64,000 nucleotides of DNA, from positions 62,001 to 126,000 of the forward strand of contig RBKR01000005.1 in assembly GCA_004835665.1 (NCBI GenBank), written 5' to 3'. Positions 1-11,065 of this stretch are shown here, one piece after another. The position numbers and the translations under genes were made by a program. The notes below the pieces were generated by a model. That model searched no databases. It had not been told where the DNA came from and saw only the letters and a program-made list of their open reading frames with translations. Each line of letters starts with the position of its first letter. Position 1 is the stretch's first letter. This stretch comes from Phoma sp. XZ068. Its lineage: Eukaryota > Ascomycota > Dothideomycetes > Pleosporales > Didymellaceae.

Positions 1-1189
1 GCAAGCAATTGGCTCAGACTCCTGCAGGACGGGCTTTTACGCATTGCCCCCCATGGACTCCAGAACTTGTTCACCGCTCAATCAGGATCTGAGGCAAATG
101 AGCTGTCATTCAAAGCAGCATTCATGCTCCACCAACGCCGTAAGCGCGGTAGACAGGATTGGTCTCAGGAAGAGATCGAAAGTTGTTTGAACAACTCTGC
201 GCCTGGTTCCCCAGAACTTGCGGTTCTCAGTTTCAGGAATTCTTTCCATGGGCGTGGTTTTGGAAGCCTTTCTACAACGCGGTCAAAGGCAGTACACAAA
301 CTCGATATCCCATCATTCAAGTGGCCTCAGGCATCTTTTCCAGCTCTCAAGTATCCTCTGGAAAAGTTTGAGGCTGACAACCGCGTTGAGGAGGATTCCT
401 GTTTAGATGAGGTTGAGAACCTGCTGAGAACATGGTATGTCTAGAAGGGTCTAACAAAGGCTGCTCGAATGCTGACTTACCAGGCACTGCCCCGTCGCTG
501 CTGTCATCGTCGAGCCAATTCAGAGCGAAGGTGGCGACAAGCATGCAACAAGCTACTTCTTTCAGAAACTACGCGCTCTCACAGAGGCCCACGGCGTCAC
601 ATTGATTGTGGACGAGGTACAGACAGGTAGGCCCAGACTTAGACTCCCGAGCTGTGTCGCGTAATAACTAACTCGGGCAAAAGGGTTTGGTGCAACCGGG
701 AAATTCTGGGCACATGAGCACTGGAATCTGTCCACCCCCCCAGATATTGTCACCTTCTCCAAGAAAGCCCAGACGGCGGGGTACTTCTTTGGGAATCCTC
801 TGCTGTGTCCGGACAAGGCATATCGCCAGTTCAACACGTGGATGGGCGACCCCGCTCGTGTCATCCTCTGCAATGCAGTCATTAGCGAGATACTCGACCG
901 TGGTCTTGTCGAGCAATGCGACAGCGTTGGTTTCACGCTATATGCAGAGCTCGAACGCCTCGCAGCGAGATATCCGGATCAGATCATGAATCTGCGCGGA
1001 AAAGGCTGCGGGACGTACATTGCCTTCGATACTGTGAACGCGGCAGGCTTTGTGGCTCAGATGAGGGGAAATGGTATCAACATTGGTACATGTGGTAAAC
1101 AAACAGTACGACTTCGGCCAATGTTAATCTTTAGCAAAGATCTTGTTAAAATACTTATACAAGCCATCAACAAGGTTCTTAGTAACTAG
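1..1189 (+). CDS. 4-aminobutyrate aminotransferase (GABA-AT, class III), 5' end outside window
   Basis: PLP-dependent transaminase that would convert GABA plus 2-oxoglutarate to succinate semialdehyde plus glutamate (GABA shunt). The reading frame is open from base 1, so the N-terminal part lies upstream. Exons by splice phase: 1-434, 484-626, 684-1189; introns 435-483 (GTATGT..CAG) and 627-683. Visible family motifs are TAQSGSEANE near the start, AAVIVEPIQSEGGD in exon 2, the cofactor-aspartate motif VDEVQTGFGATGK across intron 2, the PLP-lysine context TFSKKAQTAG, and the C-terminal KQTVRLRPMLIF. These order and space as in Uga1-type enzymes. About 360 residues are visible of a usual 470-500. 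The last 25 codons and the downstream DNA are markedly AT-richer than the rest. It shares no visible regulation with the tyrosinase on the other strand. Confidence 0.88.
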
Positions 1190-1427
1190 AAGCTATGGCA
1201 TAAGGATAATAATTTCCTTGTATCCCTTCTAGATAATAAAAAAAAATTATAGTATATTCTTTACTTCCTAAATCTAAATATATACTAAAGTTAAATCTTG
1301 TTTAGCAATACTAACTATAAGTAAATAACTAAATACAATTTTTAGCTATAGTATAGTATAGCTAGTAGTACTTGTAGATTTTTCAATAAACAAAGTTAGA
1401 GAGTCAGGTAATAAACCCAGAAATCCC
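1190..1427. other. AT-rich spacer between convergent genes
   Basis: This stretch is dominated by A and T with short TATAG/TAGTA runs. It separates two 3' ends and probably holds both polyadenylation regions. I see no gene in it. Confidence 0.6.
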
Positions 1428-2393
1428 TTACTCATATGTATAGCAATAGCCATCGGCGTCCGTAGACATAGCTGATGTAACAGGAACATTCCACGGCGGC
1501 ATTAAGTCGGTATCGTGAGCACCTGTAGTCCACTGAGGGTCGGACTTGGGTAATGAAGCCAGTTCGCTGGGTGTCCCACCGTAAGCCTTCTTGGCCTCTT
1601 CACTGTGCTGCTGGAACATCCACCAAACTCTATCAACAAATGCATGATGAAGCCAGAAAACAGGTTCGTTGGGTGAATTCGCCACAGGTGCCATGTCGCC
1701 CTGGAGGTCCATATTGAAGCCGCCTACACCTGTATGGATCGAGCCGTGGTGCGGTTCTAACCAGCGCCTGAATGCATCGAAGTCTCCTGTGGTTGCGAAT
1801 GCTGTGGCGTTTCCGGCCATCTGTTCGAAGTTAGGCACAGGCCCATCTTCGTGCCCGTAGGGACTGCTGATGCCGTATTGCCAAAGTCTTCTCAGACAAT
1901 GCTTTATGTCGACATCAATGTCCGTCAAATCGCCTCCAACGGAAAGGGTCCAGTTTGCATAACGTCCATTCTGAACGCAGTAATCTGAGCCTTGGCCATT
2001 ACCTCCGAAGGCTTTGTCATCCCAGAGGATGGATTTGTTCAAGGCTTTGTGTTCGGCCGCCCAGTTCCAGTAAGGGAGGGAGACTTCTGCATCAATTGTA
2101 CGCAGTGCTGCTTCGTAGTCCCGTAAGAAGCGACGGTGCCAAGGCAGAAAGGCAGGAACAAGATGAGAGGTATTCGTATTGTCGCGATGGAGCAGAGTGA
2201 AATTTGTGTCATATACACTGATACCAGTCGCTGGATCAGTAGACTGACGCCAAAGGGTTTGTTGCGCGTCAATGAAGCGTGTGCGCTCAGCCTCCGTTAA
2301 GGAGCGCCAGTCGCGGCGCGTAGTGGTGGTGGAACACGCAGCATAAGCAGCAGCGGCGAACGAAGACACAAGGAAGAAAATGTTGGGACGCAT
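1428..2393 (-). CDS. Secreted tyrosinase (type-3 copper monooxygenase)
   Basis: Predicted to oxidise phenols to quinones, outside the cell or in the secretory pathway. The frame is open further upstream, but the ATG at 2393 is chosen because it starts a clean signal peptide (MRPNIFFLVSSFAAAAYA) and lies 88 bp below a TATA-like box. The product is 321 residues with no intron. The CuA ligands are visible: a His in the LLHRD stretch, then HLVPAFLPWHRRF with its two His. The CuB ligands are HHGSIH and the downstream LHHAFVDRVWW. All six copper His are therefore present, along with the LPYWNWA motif typical of the domain. The length fits short fungal tyrosinases without the C-terminal lid domain. 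Such enzymes occur in pigment pathways and in ribosomally made peptide clusters; neither role is shown here. Confidence 0.88.
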   Translation of the reverse strand: MRPNIFFLVSSFAAAAYAACSTTTTRRDWRSLTEAERTRFIDAQQTLWRQSTDPATGISVYDTNFTLLHRDNTNTSHLVPAFLPWHRRFLRDYEAALRTIDAEVSLPYWNWAAEHKALNKSILWDDKAFGGNGQGSDYCVQNGRYANWTLSVGGDLTDIDVDIKHCLRRLWQYGISSPYGHEDGPVPNFEQMAGNATAFATTGDFDAFRRWLEPHHGSIHTGVGGFNMDLQGDMAPVANSPNEPVFWLHHAFVDRVWWMFQQHSEEAKKAYGGTPSELASLPKSDPQWTTGAHDTDLMPPWNVPVTSAMSTDADGYCYTYE

Positions 2394-2480
2394 GGTGAGT
2401 GAGCTAAAGAGTATGAGTAGCCTTGAGCGTAAGACGAGAGATGTTTCTGTTTGACCGCTGCGATGTAACAACCACAGACA

Positions 2481-2488
2481 CTTTTATA
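2481..2488 (-). promoter_or_regulatory. TATA-like box of the tyrosinase gene
   Basis: TATAAAAG on the minus strand, about 90 bp upstream of the chosen ATG at 2393. It supports the shorter start. Confidence 0.5.
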
Positions 2489-2493
2489 CTTCA

Positions 2494-4165
2494 ATGTCGT
2501 GTTTGTTGTCTAATGCTCCCCCTAGAAGCAAGCTTCTAATCTTAGAGATTATCTTGGAAAACATAGTATCGGACGTCAACCAGCGATCATGGCTTGCGAG
2601 GGCGTCACTACAAAGATCCGTTCATCTGTATGGGCTTATTTTCAGCCTCAGCCAATTTCGTGACTTCGTATGCGTATCTGTTGCTAGTCTGTCGGTGCGC
2701 TAATTAGTACGCTAGGCCTTCCGAGGCAACTCCTCTTTGCTATGTGGTCAACAACTGCTCCGAGCACCGCGATGATCCTCCGAACACGTCGATTCTTATT
2801 TATGCGAGATGGAAGGGCTAAAGAGGAAGCTATAATTAGTGTTTGCAAGGTAGCTTGACATGCACCTAACATTGCTAGCGATGCCGATCGACCAAGCTAA
2901 TAAAATGTCGAAAATGCGCTAAGAAATCGTGACTTGTCTGTACAGTACAAATCTTAAATAGCTAATTTTGAAGTCCTATAGCTCTACACCGCGCTTAGAA
3001 AGCATTAGGGGCAATGTATTTTTCCGCCTCAAGAACTTTGGTCAACGTTGAAGTCATGTATGCATTGCAGGCATATACGTATCTCTGAGCCTGCTTCTCC
3101 TTCGATGGTGGAACCCTGCCGCAAGACCGTGGCGGATCCGAGGTGGAGAAGGTGGCCTGGTCTCTCGTAAAAACAGGTATGTATTCAAGACCAGCAGAGA
3201 TATGTGGGACTCGACCCATCTTGCACGGAACAAGGCAATGCTCTACGTTCTTTGCGGTCAAAGGTGGAGTAGACCGCCTGTTTTTTTAGTGGCAGGTGCT
3301 TTGAATACGACTTTGTAGATATGGAAGGCAGACTTGGAACACATGGAGGAGTAATTGTATACGATTGAGTGGTCAACTCACTAATTAGAGGGGCAAGGAT
3401 CGGCACATTGACGTGACGTTGTCGAGGACGTTGGTTGAGTGCGAGTGCGGAATTGTGCGTTCAAACGTAGGAAACAATGGTGGTTTTTGGCGCAAACCCG
3501 GTTCTCGTGAATTTTGGGGGAGTTTGGAGTGAAATGCTCTTCGAGATATTGGCGTTCTCACAAATCATGCAACAGTTCAGCCATCATGATCCAAGCAAAG
3601 CCCCTCCCCCCTCCCGGGTGCCATCTTTGAGCGCAGCGAATAGTAGAAACCACCAAGTCAATATGTCTCTTCAAAATTGTGTTCATATCTTCTGCCGTAA
3701 TCATCACCGTTGTCAGTATTGTGATGTCCATTCTGTTGCCACGCAATTAGTTCTGAAAAGCTCACGCCTGTCGCACACACGTCGATCCTGGGCTGAAGGC
3801 TTCCGCCTCAAGCCCTTCAACAAACACGGTTGCTACCAAGCACATGGCTGTTTTCCCCACACCATTTGTATGTTTCAATATTTGGATGAAGGTGTTCAAC
3901 AGCCTCTGTGTACGATATAGAGAGAATAAACCATCACATAACGGCACAGACGTATGCGCTGACGAGTATTTAATTGCTGGGGTAATGAAATATGATAAAT
4001 GCTAACAAGGCCCTGTCATGCGGTGTTCTAGCATGTCGAACGTTCATTCTAGTAAAGTGGGCGCAGTTTGATGAGCAACAACCGCACGACGTAAGGATCT
4101 CTCGTGAATAGGGGAGCCATCCAGCTTGAGCATCAGCAAGCCGTAAAGGATTAGCTTCTATACCT
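2494..4165. other. Intergenic, no convincing gene
   Basis: It holds the tyrosinase promoter at the left and the 3' flank of the repeat protein at the right. The short open frames here (for example 2995-3406 minus and 3477-3920 plus) have no recognisable domain, signal peptide or splice structure. Confidence 0.5.
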
Positions 4166-7100
4166 TTAGAAGCAAGCCGTGATCACTTGTTGGCGAATCA
4201 AAGGAGCAAGTTTCGCGAGACAAACGTCTGTTTTTGCGATCTTCTTGATAAGCGGGTCAAGGTCGGGGACGCTTGGAGCGGGAGGGTTAGGAACACCTGG
4301 TGCAGGTACCGATGGAAGGCCTGGTAGAGATGGCAGACCAATGTTGGGAAGACCACCAGAGGGCAGACCAGGTAGAGGGAGATTGGGCAGACCAATGTTG
4401 GGAAGACCGCCAGAGGGCAGACCAGGTAGAGGGAGATTGGGCAGACCAATGTTGGGAAGACCACCAGAGGGCAGACCGGGTAGAGGGAGACTGGGCAGGC
4501 CAGGAGCTGGAAGGGGGATGTTAGGTAGACTAGGAAGGCCGATGTTGGGTAGGCCAGGAGCAGGGAGGGGGATGTTGGGAAGACTAGGCAGACCGGGAGC
4601 CGGCAGAGGAATATTAGGTAAACCAGGAAGGCCGATGTTGGGTAGGCCAGGAGCAGGGAGGGGGATGTTGGGAAGACTAGGCAGACCGGGAGCCGGCAGA
4701 GGAATATTAGGTAAACCAGGAAGGCCGATGTTAGGTAGGCCAGGAGCAGGGAGGGGGATGTTGGGAAGACTAGGCAGACCGGGAGCCGGCAGAGGAATAT
4801 TAGGTAAACCAGGAAGGCCGATGTTAGGTAGGCCAGGAGCTGGCAAGGGGATGTTGGGAAGACTAGGCAGACCGGGAGCCGGCAGAGGAATATTAGGTAA
4901 ACCAGGAAGGCCGATGTTAGGTAGGCCAGGAGCTGGCAAGGGGATGTTAGGCAAGCCTGGTAGTGATGGCACACCCGGAGCAGGTACCGATGGCACGCCG
5001 GGAAGTGGGATCGAAGGCAGACCAAGATTCGGCAGACCAGGTAGCGATGGCACGCCCGGAGCTGGCAGCGAAGGTACGCCGGGAAGTGGGAGCGAAGGCA
5101 AGCCAAGGTTGGGCAGACCAGGTAGCGAGGGCACGCCCGGAGCTGGCAGCGAAGGTACACCGGGAAGTGGGAGCGAAGGTACACCGGGAAGTGGGAGCGA
5201 AGGTATACCGGGAAGTGGGAGCGAAGGCAAGCCAAGGTTGGGCAGGCCTGGCAGCGATGGCACACCTGGGAGCGATGGAGTACCTGGAGCTGGGACGGAA
5301 GGCAGACCTGGTAATGATGGGACGCCAGGCTTCGGTGGCGACGGCAGTCCTGGTGCTGGGATCGATGGAACACCTGGTGCTGGAAGAGAAGGAAGACCAA
5401 GGTTAGGAAGACCAGGTAGGGAGGGGACACCTGGGGCCGGAAGGTTAGGCAGGCCAGGTAAGGGGAGGTTAGGCAGAGTAGGAAGACCTCCAGGTAGGGA
5501 AGGGAGACCAGGTGCGGGGAGGTTAGGCAAGCCAATGTTAGGCAGACCAGGAAGCGGGATCGAAGGCAGGCCGGGCGCAGGGAGGTTTGGCAAACCAATG
5601 TTAGGAAGACCAGGCAGGGAGGGGACACCTGGGGCCGGAAGGTTAGGCAGGCCAGGTAAGGGGAGGTTAGGCAGAGTAGGAAGACCTCCAGGTAGGGAAG
5701 GGAGACCAGGTGCGGGGAGGTTAGGCAGACCAGGTAGAGACGGGACACCAGGCGCTGGGACCGAAGGAAGACCTGGTAGTGATGGCACACCGGGCTTGGG
5801 CGGCGAGGGGAGTCCTGGTGCTGGGATAGAAGGAACACCTGGAGCTGGGATTGAAGGGACGCCGGGGGCGGGGATCGAGGGCAGGTTGGGCAAACTTGGG
5901 AGGTTGGGCAGCGAAGGAAGGCCTGGGCCTGGGAGCGAAGGCAGATTTGGCGCTGGGAGTGAAGGCAGACCTGGAGCTGGTAGCGAGGGAAGACCAAGGG
6001 AAGGCAGACCAGGTAGCGAAGGCAGACCAATAGCTGGTAGGGTAGGCAGACCAATCGACGGTATACCACCCGGCAGCGAGGGGAGACCAGGTGCGGGAAG
6101 GTTTGGTACGCCTGGTGCAGGAAGGTTTGGTAGACCAGGAGTAGGCGGTTTGGGCACGCTAGGTAGACCAGGTGCAGGCAACGAGGGAATACCAGGAGCA
6201 GGAAGGTTAGGTACGCCAGGAGCGGGAAGGTTTGGTAGACCAGGAGTAGGTGGCTTGGGCACGCTTGGTAGGCCAGGTGCCGGCAGCGAGGGAAGGCCAG
6301 GTGCGGGAAGGTTAGGAATACCAGGTGCGGGAAGGTTAGGAATACCAGGTGCCGGAAGGCTGGGAACACCAGGTGCCGGCAACGAGGGAATACCAGGAGC
6401 GGGAAGGTTAGGTACGCCAGGAGCGGGAAGGTTTGGTAGACCAGGAGTAGGTGGCTTGGGCACACTTGGTAGGCCAGGTGCCGGCAGCGAGGGAAGCCCA
6501 GGTGCTGGAAGGTTGGGAACACCTGGTGCCGGCAACGAGGGAATACCAGGAGCGGGAAGGTTCGGTAGACCAGGAGTAGGTGGCTTGGGCACGCTTGGTA
6601 GGCCAGGTGCCGGCAACGAAGGGAGGCCAGGTGCAGGCAGCGAGGGAATACCAGGCGCTGGAAGGTTAGGAATACCAGGTGCCGGAAGGCTGGGAACACC
6701 AGGTGCCGGCAACGAGGGAATACCAGGAGCGGGAAGGTTCGGTACGCCAGGAGCGGGAAGGTTTGGTAGACCAGGAGTAGGTGGCTTGGGCACGCTTGGT
6801 AGGCCAGGTGCCGGCAATGAAGGGAGGCCAGGTGCAGGCAGCGAGGGAATACCAGGTGCTGGGAGGTTGGGAACACCAGGAGCAGGAAGGTTAGGTACAC
6901 CAGGCGCGGGAAGGTTAGGTACACCAGGAGCTGGGAGGCCAGGAGCTGGTAGTGTTGGTGGTTTGGGAATGGTAGGTAGACCAGGGGCTGGGAGGCCAGG
7001 GGCTGGGAGGCCACCTCCTGGCAATGATGGCAAGCCAGGTGATCCGGGGGTACCAGGCGTTCCTCCGTTCCCAGGAGTTCCTCCGTTTCCAGGAGTCCCT

Positions 7101-7795
7101 CCATTACCAGGCAACGGTAGGCCGGGGGCGGGCAGAGAAGGAAGCCCAGGTGCTGGCAACGAGGGTGGCTGCGCCGGGGGCAGGGAGGGCGGTTTTATGA
7201 TCTGGAACAAGATCAGACGGTTGAGCGCACCACAGCACTGGGCCTTGCTGCCCGAGCAAGTCAAGCTGCAAATCGCGTCGGCGGCACGACTGGGAGTGAA
7301 TGCAAACAGATTTCCACAGCGGCAAGTTGATCCACCCTCAATACCTGCATACTTGTACGCACCACAGAAAGTGGCGCAAGTTTGCCAGGTAACATCTGGA
7401 GAAGTGATTGATGGACCGGTCAAGAGCTGCTGAAGTGCGTTCGTCAAGCCGCCAAGAGGGTTGGGAATGGACACGGTGGAAACGCTAATGAAGAAGCCTA
7501 GATACACAGAGCCACTCACTGCGTTGACATTGGGAGGCTGTGCGGATCTTTAGCTTTTGGGTTCATGTTGGCCACCCTTGCTCGAAACAGCTGCAGTTCT
7601 CTATTCCGCTAACCATGACATTGCACCACTGCAGAGAGCGCCGGGTATTTATTCGATGCGTAAAGAAAGGAATCGCACACTTACAGCAGGAACAATAGGC
7701 GCAACAGGCGAAGCACCAAGAAGCCCAGGGAGCAACCCTTGTGGGAGAGCCCCAGCTCCAGAGAGCAGCGGCAGCCACCAAAGGGTGGAATGCAT
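4166..7795 (-). CDS. Giant Pro/Gly-repeat cell-surface protein with N-terminal WSC-like domain
   Basis: Two exons: 7795-7685 (37 codons, ATG then a signal-peptide-like MHSTLWWLPLLSGAGALP) and 7537-4166. The 147-nt intron has a GTAAGT donor and a CACAG acceptor, and both ends are in phase 0. The mature N-terminus is a WSC-like cysteine domain of roughly 75 residues (WQTCATFCGAYKYAGIEGG, then CRCG, CSLTC and QCCG), the fold found in carbohydrate-binding surface sensors. About 970 residues of tandem octamers follow, consensus LPSLPAPG with I/V/L and N/S variants, interrupted by KPPTPG and IGLPG segments. The protein ends in a short non-repetitive tail with two Cys (DVCLAKLAPL..TACF). Total is about 1160 residues. 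No transmembrane span or GPI signal is evident at the C-terminus. A secreted wall or matrix protein is inferred; the function is unknown. Confidence 0.75.
4200..7170. repeat. Coding minisatellite (24-bp octapeptide units with higher-order 93-bp copies)
   Basis: The DNA behind the octamer array is a tandem repeat of about 24 bp with periodic larger units. The clearest is a roughly 93-bp unit between about 4540 and 4960, repeated four times almost unchanged and encoding the 31-residue block that begins NIGLPGLPNIPLPAPG. Another longer unit containing KPPTPGLPNLPAPG recurs between about 6100 and 6830. Because the unit avoids stop trinucleotides, long frames are also open on the plus strand (4179-7433) and in a second minus frame (4198-7104). 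Confidence 0.85.
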
Positions 7796-8579
7796 GTTGG
7801 CAGTTGCTCCGGAACAATCGAACCGGTGGCTCCAACAAAGTAACAAGTGAACGGAAAACCCTCCTTGTTGTCTCGAAGAGCTGACAAAGGAGCGATTGAG
7901 ACTGTCTGATCCAGGTGTAGCCGGCGATGAAAGCTTGTTGAAGTATGTTGCCTCCCTATCCTCTACTTACCCGTGGCGCTTCGAGACTCGTCATCAGGCA
8001 AGGAAAATCTCTCTATTTGGTTAATGTACGATCATTGGCAAAGAATGTTAAGCAATGGAGCATTCTGGGAGCAGCTCGACGCTTTGATTCCAATTCCTTG
8101 GTGATACATTCTTTTGGCCGGTCAGAAGGGCTCACGACCTGGTTATGACTGCGCACAAGATGGCAATACGTGGTCGATCATCCAATGGCTATAGTCAACA
8201 ACGGGGGCCATTCCGTGTGGTAGGTGGGCGAGGTGTTTCGTGCCTGCCATCTCTGTTCGTGGGGGACGGTCCTACATTCTTCGGTCGTATTTTCGACTGC
8301 GCGCAGAACAATTGGACAAAATCGCCGAAATCTCGAAACACTAGACTGTGCACTCTATACACCACCAGCAACCTAGACTCTACGCAGCTTGCGGCAACAG
8401 TCTGCCGCATGATTATATCACTTCCATTAATAGAATGCGGTTTTAAATGACCCAAAGTCCATACGAAATACATACGAAATACAGGCACATATACAGATTG
8501 CTCGCCTATACATCACTACCTACGTGCTATTTCTATCCTGCCAAGACTTTTCTTTTCCAATCTACTTCTTTCAAGTCAT
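7796..8579. other. Intergenic, promoter side of the repeat gene
   Basis: Upstream region of the repeat-protein gene and 3' flank of the decayed monooxygenase. I see no gene in it. Confidence 0.5.
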
Positions 8580-10051
8580 CTATGACGCATGCGACTCCAG
8601 CACTGCAAATGAACAGCTGGGTGGTTTGCGCAACATCCGTCGGAATACTCGAAGTGACTCTGGCCATGGGTCGGTTACCTTGCCGCTTTCATGCTTATAC
8701 CAGCTGCCCGTGGAGTCTTGCCAGATAGTTCGTTCCAGGATTCTCTCAAGCCACTCTTGGTACTCAGTTGTGGCTTGTTGACTAACCTCAATAGCTTGAG
8801 CACGAACTATCATCTTCCATCGCAAACACTCCATAATGTAAGCAATCTGCACCTCCATCATCCCGGGACTGCTACCAGCTGGATTGAAAGAATTTGGGCC
8901 AGCAATTAAGAAGAGGTTGGGATAGCCGTGGACTGCAAGTCCCATGAATGCCTCAGCGCCTGACTTCCAGTCTTCGTTCAACGGCAATTGGTCCCTCGAA
9001 CGAACATGGGCAACAAGAGTTCTGATGGTTTGAACCCCGTTGCACAGATAATGATATCCGTCGGAAGGGTTCCATTAGCGGTCTCAATACCTCTATCATT
9101 TATAGAGATGATTGGCTCAGTGACGAGGTGGACATTGGGCCAAGATAAAGTAGGATAGAAATTGTTGTCGAGGAGAATCCGTTTGCTACCAAGCGGATAT
9201 GTGGGCATTACTCGTCTGGCAAGCTCCTCATTGCCAATTTCTCTGCGCAGACTGTCTCGAGCAAATACTTCGACAAGACGGCGCCAAGTCCTTGAGCGAG
9301 GGATAGGAGTTAATAGCACATCTGCGCCATAATGCAGTGATCTCCTGTATGCGTGGTGCGCGCCCGGAAGCCGCAATACCGTTCTTCCTATGCAGCCAAA
9401 GTTCAACCTAGGCTTTGGAAGCAGCCAGTGCGGATTACGCTGATATACCGTGTCGTTCGTTGCGACTGATGCAAGCGTAAGCAACATCTGAGCCGCACTA
9501 GATCCAGTTCCGATGATGCTGATACGCTTGCCCTGGAAGTTTATGATGTTATCCCACTGGGCAGGTTGAATAATAGACCTGCCACAATGCTTGATTCCTG
9601 GTATGTTGGGATAGTTGGGTTTGTGAAGCTGACCAACAGCGAAGATGATGATCTCGACGTACATGCACTGCCGAGAGGCAGTCATAATCTCCTAGTTATT
9701 TCCGGCTTCTCAAAAGTGCGCCCTTGAAACCTCAGTATTGAAATTGAGGTGAGGCACCAGCCCCTGGTTGTTTATAACTTGCTGTAGATATTCCAAAATC
9801 TCTTCTTGCGGTGGAAAGCGCTTAATGCGGCCTTTGTACGGCGCGAAAGAGAAGGAGTACAGGTGCGACGGCACATCACAGGTACACCCTGGATACGTAT
9901 TGTCGCACCACACACAACTCACAATGGAACCTTTCTCAGCTATCATAAAACTGTCTTCGCCAGCTCTTTTCAGCGCTGCTCCCATGCCTAAGCCACCAAA
10001 GCCAGCCCCCACAATGAGAATCTTCAGCCGTATTGGGTTATTTTGAGACAT
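8580..10051 (-). pseudogene. Decaying flavin-dependent monooxygenase (Baeyer-Villiger/FMO type)
   Basis: The start is taken at 10051 (MSQNNPIRLKILIVG). The N-terminal FAD motif VGAGFGGLGMGAAL, the DVPSHLYSFSF segment, the NADPH-site motif IGTGSSAAQM, then CATGFKPSELLLPM and the C-terminal GYPNLFLIAGPNS identify the family. The gene is interrupted. Two in-frame stops, TGA at 9710-9712 and TAG nine codons later, fall where homologues have continuous sequence. Near 8985 the frame changes by one base in a run of G (VRG then LPLNEDW). Several normally conserved positions also look altered: SCVWC where GG.WR is usual, and the FxGxxxH signature reads HCGRSIIQ. An unusually short (about 39 nt) intron could remove both stops, but it would not explain the frame change. 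Intact homologues oxidise ketones or steroid-like substrates. Probably non-functional. Confidence 0.75.
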
Positions 10052-11065
10052 TCTGGAGTAAACAAGCAAGTTGAATAAACACTGCGCAAAAGTTGAAAGG
10101 ACCAAGATAGTGGTGACGATATCAGTAGATGTACAAGACGAGGAACAGCACTACCAACAGTCCATTGTGGTTCTTAGCCCTTGTGTAGGTGTCAAATGAT
10201 TGTCGATATACTAGGGATTATTTTACTGAGAACGCAGAAGGTAGACACTAGCTTAGCCTAATATCCATCCTCATCGAGTCATTGTCATCCCGCATCTTGC
10301 CCAGTCTATGCTCGTAAACTTCCACAGAAGCAGTCGGCCGAGACAGCATTGGGACTTTCCAAGTTTGCCGCAAAAGTCTGGCATGGTCTTTGCAAAATTG
10401 AATGGGCCGTGTATGATGTAACTCATTCGTACTGAGACTCAGGAGGATTGCTGTACTATGCCGCCAAATATGACTATTTCAATGTATATGGAGGCATAGA
10501 CGCATCCACTCTGGCGGTTACAAGACATCATATTGCAGGCATACTTCAAAAGGAATGTCGAGTGCTAGAACAAGACTGGATGACCACAGTGATGAGAGCG
10601 AAGGAAATATACCAGCTGAAGATTGTGCATTGTAGAAGACATCGGTTTTCATACTTACAACCACCTCGGGATTAGTTATTCCGTCTATGGTCAAGGTCAC
10701 ATGGATTTGGTGACACTTTCTGACCAGCAGGGAGGGAGTCGCTGCTTTGATGTCATTCAGCAAACATTCATTCACTCTACCGCGTACAGAAATCCCCCCT
10801 TGGACAGAACATGTAAATTGGAAATCGAGTCACAGCGACATGCCAGGACAGCCTTACGCGACACTACGCTGCTCTCATACCACGCTAAACCTAATATGGG
10901 ACGCCCTTAGGGAAGTGATCGTATAGGAAGTCGTCTTCTGACGTCTTCGGCCACCCTGATTTTCACCTCTCACCACTCATTCTGCGACTATTGACGCTCA
11001 GCATTACAAGAGTTACTGAAGACTAGATCAAGCGCGTCAAAATCATGATGTGCACAGCGCTTATC
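10052..11065. other. Intergenic, no gene seen
   Basis: The former promoter of the monooxygenase and the 3' flank of the lactonase gene. Small open frames around 10448-10910 lack any supporting features. Confidence 0.5.

Noticed and set aside
2995..3406. Two overlapping minus-strand frames that read partly like protein
   Set aside because: They do not join by a credible intron, and no family is recognised.
3477..3920. 147-codon plus-strand frame
   Set aside because: No domain, low-quality start, overlapping frames on the other strand and no neighbouring exon.
1428..4165. Tyrosinase next to the repeat gene as a ribosomal-peptide (ustiloxin-like) cluster
   Set aside because: The repeat protein lacks the Lys-Arg processing sites between repeats, and no UstYa-like oxidase is visible.
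4179..7433. 1084-codon frame on the plus strand
   Set aside because: It is the complement of the Pro/Gly repeat; no start context, signal peptide or domain. The minus frame has the WSC-like domain and a splice-linked signal peptide.
9693..9735. 39-nt intron that would remove both stops in the monooxygenase
   Set aside because: Too short for this genome, poor donor, and the text it would remove resembles family sequence; the frame change near 8985 would remain.
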